From Anaerolineales bacterium (GTDB lineage Bacteria; Chloroflexota; Anaerolineae; 4572-78; J111): a stretch of 64,000 nucleotides of DNA. The notes under the pieces were generated by a model that ran no database searches, was not told where the DNA came from, and was given only the letters and a program-made list of their open reading frames with translations. The stretch is from NCBI GenBank assembly GCA_020634855.1, contig JACKAU010000010.1, positions 1-64,000 on the forward strand, in the 5' to 3' direction. The translations under genes were made by a program, and so were the position numbers. The first letter of the stretch is position 1, and each line of letters starts with the position of its first letter. Below are positions 9,184 to 18,752 of this stretch, one piece after another.

Positions 9184-10812
9184 ATGGGGGGTATCATTTT
9201 TCACACCGGCGTCTCTAAAACAAATACGCGCGACGCACCACGCACTACGTACTTCTTGCTCCGTACGCCGCTACCTTGGCTGCTGCTGGCCTTGCTGCCC
9301 GGTTTGTTCTATCTGGCCGTCTCAACGTATGGATTTGGTTTTACCGGCTTTCCTTTGGACGACGCCTGGATTCACCAGACCTATGCCCGAAATTTGGCTG
9401 AGGAGGGGCAGCTCGCTTTTGTGCCGGGTGTTCCCAGCGCCGGATCGACCTCACCGTTGTGGAGTTTGCTGCTGAGTTTGGGCTATTTGTTGGGGGTTCC
9501 GTATAAGGGGTGGGCTTACGGCCTCGGTATTGTTTTTTTAGGGTTGACTGGTTGGACTGCCGCTCGGCTTGGACACCGGCTCTTTCCCGAAAGTCTCTGG
9601 GCGGGACCGGCGGCGGGCTTGTTTTGCGTGTTTGAGTGGCATCTGGTGTGGGCGGCGGTGTCCGGCATGGAGACGATTCTGTTCGTCTGGCTGTCGTTGT
9701 TTTTGATGGAGCGCTACTTGGCCGTTGCCTCCGTCGAGCCGGGTGAGGGGAAAATGGGGCGCTATTTTGGCGTGGGTTTGTTAGGGGGCTTACTGGTCTT
9801 AACCCGGCCGGAGGGGTTGGGCTTGGTCGGGCTGATCGGTTTGGACAACGGCATTCGCTGGTGGCGCGCGGGTGAACGCTCGCCCAGCGGGTTAATGAAA
9901 CGGTGGTTGGGCCTCGGGCTGGGGGTGGTAGTGATGGTCGCGCCCTACGTATTGTTTCATCTGCAGCTGACCGGACTGCCGTTTCCCAACACACTCTATG
10001 CCAAACAGGCCGAGTACGGCGTCATTCTGAGCGAGTTTTCGCTGTGGTGGCGGTTGTTTGGTGGTTTCGGCCCGCCCATCGACTCGGTGCAGGGCGTCTT
10101 TCGGGTGATTTTTATCGGGGCGCAGGTGCTGCTGCTGCCGGGCTTGGTGTTTGCGGCCTGGCTCACGTTCAAAGAGCGGCGGTGGGAACTGCTGCCGATA
10201 TGGGGCTGGTGGATCGGCTATGGGCTGCTGTATGCCATCCGGCTGCCGGTGACTTACCAGCATGGTCGCTACCAAATGCCGATTATCGCTTGGGTGATTG
10301 TGTTAGGGGTATGGGGTACGGCGCGTTTGGTTACGCCATCCAGCCCGAAATTGAAGCGAAACCTGCTGGCTCGTGTGGGGGGGAAGGCCTTGGTCGCTTC
10401 GCTGGCGATGCTGCTTTTGGCCTTTACCGTGGTGGGCGCTCAAGCTTATGGGCGGGATGTACGTATCATTGAAAGTGAGATGGTCGCCGCCGCTCGTTGG
10501 CTCGACCAAACAGCCGAGCCGCAAGCGCTTATCGCCGCACACGATATCGGGGCCATCGGTTACTTCACCCGCCGGCCGCTCATCGATCTGGCCGGGCTGG
10601 TCACGCCCGAAGTCATTCCGATTATCCGAGACGAGCCGGCTTTGTTCGATTTTATCGTCACTAGACAGGCCGATTATCTGGTAACGTTTCCGTCTTGGTA
10701 CCCGGAGATGACAGCTCAACCCTCGCTAAATGTGGTGTATAGGACAGATGCCCTCTGGTCTGTGCAGGCGGGTGGTGATAATATGGTTGTATATCGTATT
10801 GGCCAACCGTAA
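9184..10812 (+). CDS. GT-C-like polytopic membrane glycosyltransferase
   Basis: 542 aa with about ten helices. After helix 1 (WLLLALLPGLFYLAVSTYGF) comes FPLDDAWIHQTYARNLAEEG, an Asp-Asp pair in the first outer loop as in GT-C enzymes, then AGSTSPLWSLLLSLGYLLG. A soluble C-terminal tail has ALIAAHDIGAIGYFTRRPLIDLAGLVTP, a pattern common to this group. The ATG at 9184 follows AGAGG at 9176-9180; the first 20 codons come directly out of the tandem array and look poorly conserved, so the ancestral start may have been replaced when the array grew. Last gene of the plus-strand glycan block. Confidence 0.75.
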   Translation: MGGIIFHTGVSKTNTRDAPRTTYFLLRTPLPWLLLALLPGLFYLAVSTYGFGFTGFPLDDAWIHQTYARNLAEEGQLAFVPGVPSAGSTSPLWSLLLSLGYLLGVPYKGWAYGLGIVFLGLTGWTAARLGHRLFPESLWAGPAAGLFCVFEWHLVWAAVSGMETILFVWLSLFLMERYLAVASVEPGEGKMGRYFGVGLLGGLLVLTRPEGLGLVGLIGLDNGIRWWRAGERSPSGLMKRWLGLGLGVVVMVAPYVLFHLQLTGLPFPNTLYAKQAEYGVILSEFSLWWRLFGGFGPPIDSVQGVFRVIFIGAQVLLLPGLVFAAWLTFKERRWELLPIWGWWIGYGLLYAIRLPVTYQHGRYQMPIIAWVIVLGVWGTARLVTPSSPKLKRNLLARVGGKALVASLAMLLLAFTVVGAQAYGRDVRIIESEMVAAARWLDQTAEPQALIAAHDIGAIGYFTRRPLIDLAGLVTPEVIPIIRDEPALFDFIVTRQADYLVTFPSWYPEMTAQPSLNVVYRTDALWSVQAGGDNMVVYRIGQP

Positions 10813-10853
10813 AGGCGCCTCAACATAATCTGGTTTCACCTTAAAAAAATTCC

Positions 10854-10883
10854 TTGCACCAATATTAATGATCGTGGTATACT
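10854..10883 (+). promoter_or_regulatory. Sigma-70-type promoter for the kinase/regulator genes
   Basis: TTGCAC at 10854-10859 and TATACT at 10878-10883 with an 18-base spacer, 34 bases before the start codon at 10917. Seen by eye only. Confidence 0.5.
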
Positions 10884-10916
10884 TTATGGTATGTAACTCT
10901 GCTGGAGTGATATTCG

Positions 10917-11846
10917 ATGACCGATGAAATAACCGTATTAGACCAATTTGTAACTGATGCTACAGCAGTTCTTCAAGAAACTGAACAAAATTTACAAAGA
11001 CTAGCCCAAGCCGCTCTGCTGCGGCATCAAGAACTGTATGGTAGTAAAAACGGCCGGGCCGCCGATGGTAATGAGCCAACGGCTCGGCGGCTACAACAAA
11101 TTGGCCAACAGTTGTCCAAACTCTCTGAGCGCAGCCATGCATTGCAAACGTACCTGCAAGCTGGGTTGGCCGCACCGCCGGCTGATGATGATGAATGGCC
11201 GCGCATCAGAATTTTGCAAAGCCATGAGGAAGAACGCGCCCAATTGGCTCGGGAGTTGGAAGACGGAGTCGGTCAGTTGCTGGCCAACGCGGTTTTTGAG
11301 TTGGCTTCGTGCCGCCATTTGCTGGACGGTCATAATGAGCGGGCGGTAGCCGATGGGTTAGATGCCTTGCAGAGTGAACTGGAGCAGGGCTTGGCCGATG
11401 TCCGTCATTTCATTTTGAATTTGGAGCCGGTCGCTATTTTGGGTAACTTCGGTCTGGGCGAAGGCGTCCGGCGTTATCTGGAACGGTTTGAATCCCGAAC
11501 CGGCCTCAAGACCCAATTGCGGGTCAATACCAATATCGGGCGTTTGCCGAGCATTATCGAAATAACCATATTTCGGGTTATTCAAGAAGCATTGCTTAAT
11601 GTTCAGCGCCACGCTAACGCCGACACCGTTGAGGTGATTTTTTCAGAAAACGATGGGTTTGTGGAATTTACGATTATTGATGACGGCGATGGGTTTGCTT
11701 CAGATCGAGTTGATGGCTCTAGGAAAACACTGGGGCTGGCCCGTATGGTCGATTATACCGATTTGCTAAGCGGTCGCTTGAAAATTTTGAGCGAACCGGG
11801 ACAGGGGACGCAAGTTACGCTTTCGATTCCTTATGCCGCTATCTAA
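10917..11846 (+). CDS. HisKA_3-type sensor histidine kinase homologue lacking the phospho-acceptor histidine
   Basis: 309 aa, cytoplasmic, no membrane helix. Residues 1-90 are predicted helical/coiled coil; then EEERAQLARELEDGVGQLL marks the dimerisation box, and residues about 205-305 form a HATPase_c domain with N box (EALLNVQRHA), G1 (DDGDGF), G2 (GLARM) and a GTQVTLSIP end. In DegS/NarX-type kinases the box reads L-H-D; here it is L-E-D, with codon GAA at 11259-11261 (residue 115). The gene is otherwise intact and ATP-binding motifs are kept, so it may act as an ATP-binding partner or regulator rather than an autokinase. It precedes a NarL-type regulator and a normal kinase. Confidence 0.85.
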   Translation: MTDEITVLDQFVTDATAVLQETEQNLQRLAQAALLRHQELYGSKNGRAADGNEPTARRLQQIGQQLSKLSERSHALQTYLQAGLAAPPADDDEWPRIRILQSHEEERAQLARELEDGVGQLLANAVFELASCRHLLDGHNERAVADGLDALQSELEQGLADVRHFILNLEPVAILGNFGLGEGVRRYLERFESRTGLKTQLRVNTNIGRLPSIIEITIFRVIQEALLNVQRHANADTVEVIFSENDGFVEFTIIDDGDGFASDRVDGSRKTLGLARMVDYTDLLSGRLKILSEPGQGTQVTLSIPYAAI

Positions 11847-11933
11847 AGGGCGGCTGAAATGCTTTTGTTGGCATGTTCGGTGGTGAACGTTGCTGCCGCT
11901 TACTCTTGACCTTATCAGCAAGGAGATATTGTA

Positions 11934-12623
11934 ATGACGAATACAACCGTTATGTTGGTAGATGATCACCCCTTATTCCGCCAAGGGTTGCGGCGTGTGT
12001 TAGAAGCCCAGGAGGGCATTGAAGTTATTATGGAAGTGGCCGATGGTGAGGAGGCGCTGCGTCTGGCCAAACAGTTAAGCCCGGATGTGGTTTTGATGGA
12101 TATTAATCTGCCAAAGATGAACGGCTTACAGGTCACGCGCGAGCTAAAACAGGCGGCCCCGGAAATTGCGGTGATCATGCTAACTGCCTATCACGATGAC
12201 GAGCAGATTTTTCACGCGGTACGAGCCGGAGCGGCCGCTTATTTTCCTAAGGATGTGACCCCTCGCCGTCTGGTCGAGGCCATTCGCCAGGTGGGCAAAG
12301 GGAACTACGTGATCGATGACGAAGTGCTGGATAAGCCGGAGGTGGCCAGTTGGCTGCTGTCGCAGTTTGACAAGGTCGCTTATGTCGATGGCCTGCCTAA
12401 CGAAATGTTTGCCCCCTTATCTCCGCGTGAGATGGAAATTTTGCAGCACATTGCTAAGGGACAGAGCAATAAGGAAGTTGCCTATGAATTAGGCATCAGT
12501 CGCCAGACGGTCAAAAACCACATGACCAGTATTTTGAGGAAACTGGCGGTTAACGACCGTACCCAGGCCGCCCTCTATGCCGTCAGGCGAGGCTGGATTC
12601 GGCTGCACGATGAGGAACAATAG
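11934..12623 (+). CDS. NarL/FixJ-family response regulator
   Basis: 229 aa. An N-terminal receiver domain has the acidic pair D10-D11, the phospho-acceptor D56 (VVLMDINLP) and the conserved Lys in AAYFPKDV. After a longer than usual linker, a LuxR-type HTH follows (LSPREMEILQHIAKGQSNKE, ELGISRQTVKNHM, ILRKLAVNDRTQAALYA). Start ATG 11934 with AAGGAGAT just upstream. It is flanked by two HisKA_3 kinases: the first has lost its His, the second (12687) keeps it, so the second is the likely phosphodonor. The Tad pilus genes start 1.7 kb downstream; control of pilus genes is an inference from position only. Confidence 0.92.
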   Translation: MTNTTVMLVDDHPLFRQGLRRVLEAQEGIEVIMEVADGEEALRLAKQLSPDVVLMDINLPKMNGLQVTRELKQAAPEIAVIMLTAYHDDEQIFHAVRAGAAAYFPKDVTPRRLVEAIRQVGKGNYVIDDEVLDKPEVASWLLSQFDKVAYVDGLPNEMFAPLSPREMEILQHIAKGQSNKEVAYELGISRQTVKNHMTSILRKLAVNDRTQAALYAVRRGWIRLHDEEQ

Positions 12624-12686
12624 GGGCTTGGGTTGGATGATAAGCAGTGATATTTCTGTGGCAGCAGACAGAAGGGAAGAGTATTA

Positions 12687-13805
12687 ATGGGCTTACGACG
12701 TTTAAGAAGTTTGGAAGAACCGCCGCCGGAAAAACCAGCCAAGAAAGAACCGGTTCCCCAAACTCCGGTTCAAATTGTGGAACAAACCCACGAAGAAGCG
12801 GATCAGATTCAGAAAGAGATTAAAGAGATCGATGTTTTGATCAAGCAAAGTTCAAATGAAGTCGAACGGCTGGCCCAGCGAAATGCGCAGTTGACCAATA
12901 AACTGCGTAATATGGAAGCCAATATCGACACGGTGCCCCGCCAGGATATCAAGGAAATCTATACAGCGGCCCAGGAAGCGCAAATGCGTTTGTTTATGAT
13001 GCGCGGTCAAGTTGAGCAGTTGCAAAGCAAGCAGGAAGTGTTGCAGCGCTTTGCTAATGGGTTGGGTCGAGTACTGGAGATTTCTGATAGTTTGGTTTCT
13101 CGGGGGGGAGCTTCGAACGCAGCCCAAGACCTGCCTAGAGTCAATGTCGGCGAAGCAACCGGCATTATTCGCATCATCGATGCTCAGGAGAACGAGCGGC
13201 AGCATCTGGCCAATCAACTCCACGATGGTCCGGCTCAGTCGCTGACCAACCTTATTTTGCAGGCCGAAATTTGCGAACGGCTGTTTGACAGCGATCCGCT
13301 CCGGGCCAGATCAGAACTAAGCGAGTTAAAAGAAGCCGTCACCTCAACCTTCCAAAAGGTGCGTGAATTTATTTTCGATTTACGGCCGATGATGCTCGAC
13401 GACTTAGGGTTGAACCCTACGCTCAAAAAGAGCATCGAGGATTACGAGCAAAAAACCGGCATCGCCTGTAATTTAACCATTAGTGGTAAAGATCAACGGT
13501 TACCCCCTCATACCGAAGTCACCATTTTTAGAGCGATCCAACATTTGTTGAATAACGTCAGACAGCACGCTCAGGCGACTCACGTGCAAATTGCTCTAGC
13601 GGTGCATGATGACCGCGCCGTGGTTACGGTGGAAGATGACGGGGTTGGTTTTAATGTCAATGATGCCCTGTCCGCTGCACGCCAGCGCAAAACCATTGGG
13701 CTAGGTAGTTTGCAGGAACGGCTCGAAATGCTGGGCGGGCAGTTAGAGATCGACAGTTCGCCGGGTAAGGGTACTCGTGTGGAGTTTTGGGTGCCGACCA
13801 TTTGA
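12687..13805 (+). CDS. HisKA_3-type sensor histidine kinase with N-terminal coiled coil
   Basis: 372 aa, soluble, resembling DegS. Residues about 25-130 are charged and heptad-like (EEADQIQKEIKEIDVLI, VERLAQRNAQLTNKLRNME), a coiled coil as in DegS. The dimerisation box NERQHLANQLHDGPAQSL keeps the phospho-acceptor (His179), followed by FIFDLRPMMLDDLGL. HATPase_c has NNVRQHA, EDDGVGF, GLGSLQERL and GTRVEFWVP. Start ATG 12687 follows GAAGGGAAGAG. It probably phosphorylates the regulator encoded just upstream and may form mixed dimers with the His-less homologue at 10917. Confidence 0.9.
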   Translation: MGLRRLRSLEEPPPEKPAKKEPVPQTPVQIVEQTHEEADQIQKEIKEIDVLIKQSSNEVERLAQRNAQLTNKLRNMEANIDTVPRQDIKEIYTAAQEAQMRLFMMRGQVEQLQSKQEVLQRFANGLGRVLEISDSLVSRGGASNAAQDLPRVNVGEATGIIRIIDAQENERQHLANQLHDGPAQSLTNLILQAEICERLFDSDPLRARSELSELKEAVTSTFQKVREFIFDLRPMMLDDLGLNPTLKKSIEDYEQKTGIACNLTISGKDQRLPPHTEVTIFRAIQHLLNNVRQHAQATHVQIALAVHDDRAVVTVEDDGVGFNVNDALSAARQRKTIGLGSLQERLEMLGGQLEIDSSPGKGTRVEFWVPTI

Positions 13806-13831
13806 GCCGATAGGCGTTTTTGGAGCACGCT

Positions 13832-13911
13832 GGAAGTAAGAAGTAAGGAATAAGGAGTAGGAAATAATAAGATTTTGCCCCTTACTCCCTACTTCTTACT
13901 CTCTACTCCTC
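13832..13911. repeat. Purine/pyrimidine low-complexity inverted repeat
   Basis: Runs of GAAGTAAGAAGTAAGG and AATAAGGAGTAGG are followed by CTTACTCCCTACTTCTTACT, giving an imperfect hairpin about 80 bases long. It lies just after the kinase stop at 13805 and could serve as a weak terminator, but there is no U tract. Similar short repeats recur in the window. Confidence 0.5.
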
Positions 13912-13973
13912 GTTTTGACCCCACAGCGGTCACTTGAGTTATTTATGTTTCTGAAGATAGCCTTTTAGTCACG

Positions 13974-14002
13974 TTGACCCTCCTTGTGACCGCCTCTATA
14001 CT
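13974..14002 (+). promoter_or_regulatory. Promoter P1 before the pilus-protein genes (duplicated module)
   Basis: TTGACC at 13974-13979, 17-base spacer, TATACT at 13997-14002. The preceding bases, from 13957 (ATAGCCTTTTAGTCACG), are repeated nearly unchanged at 14131 in front of the second promoter. Confidence 0.55.
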
Positions 14003-14147
14003 TGAAATATAGACCAACAGACCGATTTTCCCTTAAATCATGTTAAATTTATCCGATACCCGGTGTCTTTAGGAACAGTTTAGACCCCATCTTTATCCCC
14101 AGGCTATCTTAAATTCTGGATGCACTCTCAATAGCCTTTTGGTAACA

Positions 14148-14177
14148 TTGACCAAGCATACCCTCAAATTTTATACT
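14148..14177 (+). promoter_or_regulatory. Promoter P2 before the pilus-protein genes (duplicated module)
   Basis: TTGACC at 14148-14153, 18-base spacer, TATACT at 14172-14177. The segment 14131-14153 matches 13957-13979 in most of its 23 positions. It lies 132 bases before the GTG start at 14309. The rest of the 13806-14308 gap holds no gene I can support. Confidence 0.55.
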
Positions 14178-14308
14178 TTTGGTGAGCAAGTTTGTGACCA
14201 AAGTTTCATTTAATTTTTCCCTCAACCCGTATCCTTTTGATTTCCTGTAGACTTTATATATGAAACGGAACTTATTCATATTTTTCTGATTGTTGAAGGA
14301 GATCTACT

Positions 14309-17300
14309 GTGAAAAGTAAAGAAAAGGGTCAAAGTTTGGTAGAATTTGCTCTTATACTACCATTGCTGCTTTTACTGCTGTTGGGGATTATTGAAGGTGC
14401 TCGTGTAATTTGGGGCTATGTAACGGTTCAACAAGCGGCACGGGAAGCAGCTCGTTATGCTGTAACAGGCCGACCGTACTTGCCGGATGGGGCAATTTCT
14501 ACCTTTGAACAAACTTGTTTGGGTAACCCTACTGATATTACCGGGTATGATTACCCTGGGTCTCCAGTTTATGATCCAAAGAATAATGAGCCCAATCCTG
14601 TAAAAGTATCGGCACAGCCTTGGTTGTGTTCCCCAACACAGAGGGCACAGGCTATTGAGCAGGTGGCTTTCTCTCAAGCGAATGCGTTAAATATTTCTGA
14701 ACGATGTAGCTCTTACTATAAAAAACATAAAACAATTGATGGGCATAATTATACAGAATGCGCTACCATTCCCAGTGCTTTTGGAGTTCTGGTTCAGGGG
14801 CAGGTTACTACCGAAACGGTTACAGGTACTTTAGTGATTGCGCCTGATCCAGTCAACGACAACGCTGGTCAAGAAGGCCTGAGCGTTCAAGTTAGTACGT
14901 TTTACAATCTTAAAATGTTAACGCCTATTTATGATGCAATTATGGGTGGCAATTTTATTCGGTTGGAAGGTCGAGCCCAGTTACAAAATGAGGGTCTCGA
15001 TAAAACCGCTGGTATCGAGCCGCCCCCCGGCATTGGATCCCCCCACCCCTGCTTTAGTCTCTACACCAATTACAAATACGGTTGGGGCTAAGATCAGTCC
15101 GGTCAATGGGAAGGTGTTTAACCAATCGGCTTTTATTAAAGTCTATCTGTCAGATCATGGCGCAAGTAGTCTCTTTGCTGTTCACCTCCGGGCAGCAGAT
15201 GATGATACAGCAGTATACACAATTTGTTCAGAGGTTACGACCGACTTGGCTGGTAGTGCAGTCGAGAATTGTTCTCTTTCAGCGGCGATTCCTCCAGGTT
15301 TTTACGATCTTATATCTACAATTGCTGGAGCAACAGACCCGGAAGTAGCTCTTTATCCAGATTCGATAGAAATTACAGCTGGGGCACTCCGAGTATCACA
15401 CTCAAAGATAATCAAGGCGAAAGGATTGTCTGGGCAGCTAATTCTAAAATTTCTATCAACTTAGAATTTCATCCCACTTTAGATGGTCCATTTACTCTCA
15501 AGTTGTTTGATGCTGATAATCAAGAGGTTGCTGCTGGGACTATTACCGGTGCTACAGGCGAAGAAACTGAAGATGTTCCTTGGGAGGTTACTGATGTTGA
15601 AAAAGGATCCGGAGCAGTATGTGATCAAATAAGTGGGAAATATTGCACACTTAAATCTTATGATATTAATGGTAATGAGATTGCTAAAACCAGTATCCAT
15701 GTCAATCAGCCAAAAATTGTAATGTCTATCCCTCGTCTGAGGACGGTACTTACAAACGAGGTGACGTGGTTGCTGTGTACCTGCATGGACACACGCCGCA
15801 AAGACGGTATAACATTAATATCAAAGGTGTAAGTGATAGTAAAACATTTGACACTCTAGATACGAATGCTGTTGGTAACACTACAACACCCATTGTTTGG
15901 CCGATTCCGACCCAATGCGATATTGATGATCTCTGGGGTGATGGCGAATATGATATTACCTCCCATCCTTTAGGAGACTCGACAATTCAGATTGCTGATG
16001 ATGTATTTGAAATTAATACGCCTAAGAGCGGCGTACCGTATTTAACGGTTGACGGTGGTAAGACTTGGAATGCCGGTTCGGATATTGTCATTCGAGTATG
16101 GGAGCACCAGAAAGACGTTGAACATTATCTTGAATTTGATGGAACGCGTGTGCCGATTTCGGGGAATGCTGATAACGTATTTAAGCCCGGTGGTTGTGGA
16201 GAGTCATTGGTTAGCTATACAATTCCGAAGACACGCCGAAAGGAGACTATAAACTCGCTTCCTTCTTGGCGTCAGATGACAAAGAGCAGGCGTATCTTAC
16301 TATAACGGTACTCGACACGCCAACCATTCGGGTCGTAGAGGGAAAAACGGTACTTCCTGATCAAACGATTACCATTGAACTTTCAAGCCATCAACCAAAT
16401 ACCGGTTACCGAGTGTTCTATGCTGACAAACAGTTGTTTGGGGTGTTGACAGATGGTAACGGGAATTTAGCCAAAAGTATAATCTCAAAACGGAACTACC
16501 TAAGCTGCCAAAGACTCACCACCAGATCTATCAGATTCGTCAAATTATGGCATTGCATACGAGATGAACTCTCAGACTGTGTCAGATACACCAGCGGTCG
16601 TAGCAAGAACAAAATTAACCCTGCAATCGGCTGATTTGGTCGTAACTAAGGTCGAGGTGCCCCCAATTGTACCCGCCAACAGTACGGTGCCGGTTACAAT
16701 TACTGTGGTAAATACAAAGCCGGTAGGCATTAACCAATGGGTTGATCTCGACGTATATCTTAATCCACAGCCAATTCCACCTTCTTATCTGGAAGGCTAT
16801 AACTTCCCCGGCGATATCAAATACTGGAAAAATAAAGTTGCCCCCTATGAAACTTTTGTCATTACCCATGAGTTCGACATTAAAGATATGAATCACAAAC
16901 CATTTACGGGTATGCTGATACAAGTGGAAAAATTTTTGAAGGTGAAAGTGTAGGGACAGGTTAATAATCCAAATAATCTAGGCAATGCCCCTTTGCTGTT
17001 GATTGTGGAACTGCGCCATTTGTTGATGCTTTTAGTAAAAACTATGCGGCCAGCGCTGATATTCGAACTATAGTCTAAAACGATTCGGTACATCTGATAA
17101 TGGTGGTTTATGGTACAAGTGTATCGGGTGGTAGTCTGTTCTTGAACAGCAGTGGTCAGAGTACCCTTTAAACAATGATGATGATGCCAATGATGCAGGT
17201 TATTTATTCTTTTATAAAACAGTGGCTGTGCCAAGTCTAGCTAATGGATTAGATGTAGAGGTTCAAGTAAGAGACATTGAGATCGTTGGCGGTACATCAA

Positions 17301-18711
17301 AAGCCGGTATTGAAATTCGAAATGATCAAACGACTCCTCTAGTGCAAAACTTACCTTTGAAGTATCTCGCCTATCGGATACAGATTTTAGAGTAAGGCTT
17401 GCAGGACGAGAAGAAGGTGGCAATATGGGGGGCCAAGCAATAATACGGTGAAATTTCAAGCGGCAGGCCGGTTTGGCTACGGATTTCGCGCTTGCCAGGT
17501 ACCCAAACTTTTAACGTCTATTACCGGCAGACATCCGGTACCCCCAGCTATTGATGCTGACGCGGCTGTAAGAGATGCTTGGTGGGGGGGTGAATGGTAA
17601 TCCTTATAGACAAATAGCCATTAACTCTATGGCCGATCAAGTCTACGTGGGAATGTTCAATGCGTCGTATGATAGCGACAAGGCCGGTACTACTGAATTG
17701 GATAATTTTAGCGTCTATCCCGTGACAGATCAGAGTATCTGTCCAGCTAATACCGCACCCAATGAGGATTTTCCACCTGGGCTACAAATATGCTCCGATG
17801 TGTTAGAGGATAGAAGCTTTGAAGATGTATTTTCATCCCCATGGAATATAAATAGTTCAAACGCTTTCTTTACGAGTGATGGCGGTGCGCATAGCGGTGT
17901 GCGTAAGATGCGTGGTATTTCGGGAGATGATTCGACAATTTTCTCTGGTTTTGGATATTACCAAAAGTTTACTATGCCGAGTTGGGTGATATCGACGACA
18001 ACCCGGTTCGATCTAAATTTCTATAAACGCGTCCGCAGCTATACAGATAAGGTAAATCAAGCGAAGGATAAAGTTTTTTGCTGTGGTGACTACTTCGCCC
18101 ACTCTAGGCGCCGGAATACAATTAACCGATCCCGTAGAAATTGTCACTGGTGAGTCTTCAGCGCCAAATGGGGTTCTTGAAGAGGATTGGCTCCAAATCA
18201 TCAAAGTGTTCCAGGTTGCCTCTGGGATTAATCTGGAAAACTATGCCGATAAAGAGTTATATGTCCATATCTATAATGAAAGCAATGCCAAAAAAGTTGT
18301 TCCGGATCGGCTGTCGTACTCACTTTGACTTTGATGATATGACCTTACGCTCTTGTACAACCCAGCCGTTACCTCAGAAGATCGACACCCGTCTCACAGG
18401 GAAAGTGGTCTTAAACTTCAGCAATGGTACATTTGGTGAACTGCCTGACGTGAAAGTTTGGGCCTACTCAGCGAATGATAGCCAAGTTTATGAAACGTTT
18501 TCAATTCAGGGTGGTGAATTCAATTTTTATAATTTGCCTGCTACGGCTGAAGGTACTGAATATATTATCTTTGCGCAGTATATTTTCAACACAAGGTGAT
18601 CAAATTGAGACTCTCGCGGCAGATACAATCGTTGAATTAACTACGAGCAATAACGATACAAATCCGGCTAGAACTACTCTGAACTTGTTCACCCTAGCAC
18701 CTTTACAGTAG
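14309..18711 (+). pseudogene. Giant TadE-like, membrane-anchored multidomain surface protein, frameshifted
   Basis: GTG 14309 follows GAAGGAGAT. The N-terminus is a TadE signature: KGQSLVEFALILPLLLLLLL, then EGARVIWGYVTVQQAAREAARYAV. Coding similarity then runs on across about ten single-base shifts (near 15050, 15390, 15760, 16230, 16475, 16925, 17100-17170, 17340-17570, 18080, 18325, 18590). The pieces encode Ig-like beta-sandwich repeats (ISPVNGKVFNQSAFIKVYLS; ITLKDNQGERIVW), a stretch with CARDB-like character (SADLVVTKVEVPPIVPANST), a laminin-G/jelly-roll-like part and a carboxypeptidase-regulatory-like domain at the end (LTGKVVLNFSNGTFGELPDV). Repaired length is about 1,460 aa. It is probably a large minor-pilin-type adhesin exposed at the surface. 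The break points prevent a firm domain count. Confidence 0.65.
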
Positions 18712-18752
18712 ATTAAAGCAATAAATCGGTATGTATCTACCATGAAAGGATA

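Noticed and set aside
9341..9994. Long minus-strand frame opposite the GT-C gene
   Set aside because: Low-complexity Pro/Arg/Ser composition typical of an antisense reading of a GC-rich gene; the plus strand carries a clear membrane protein.
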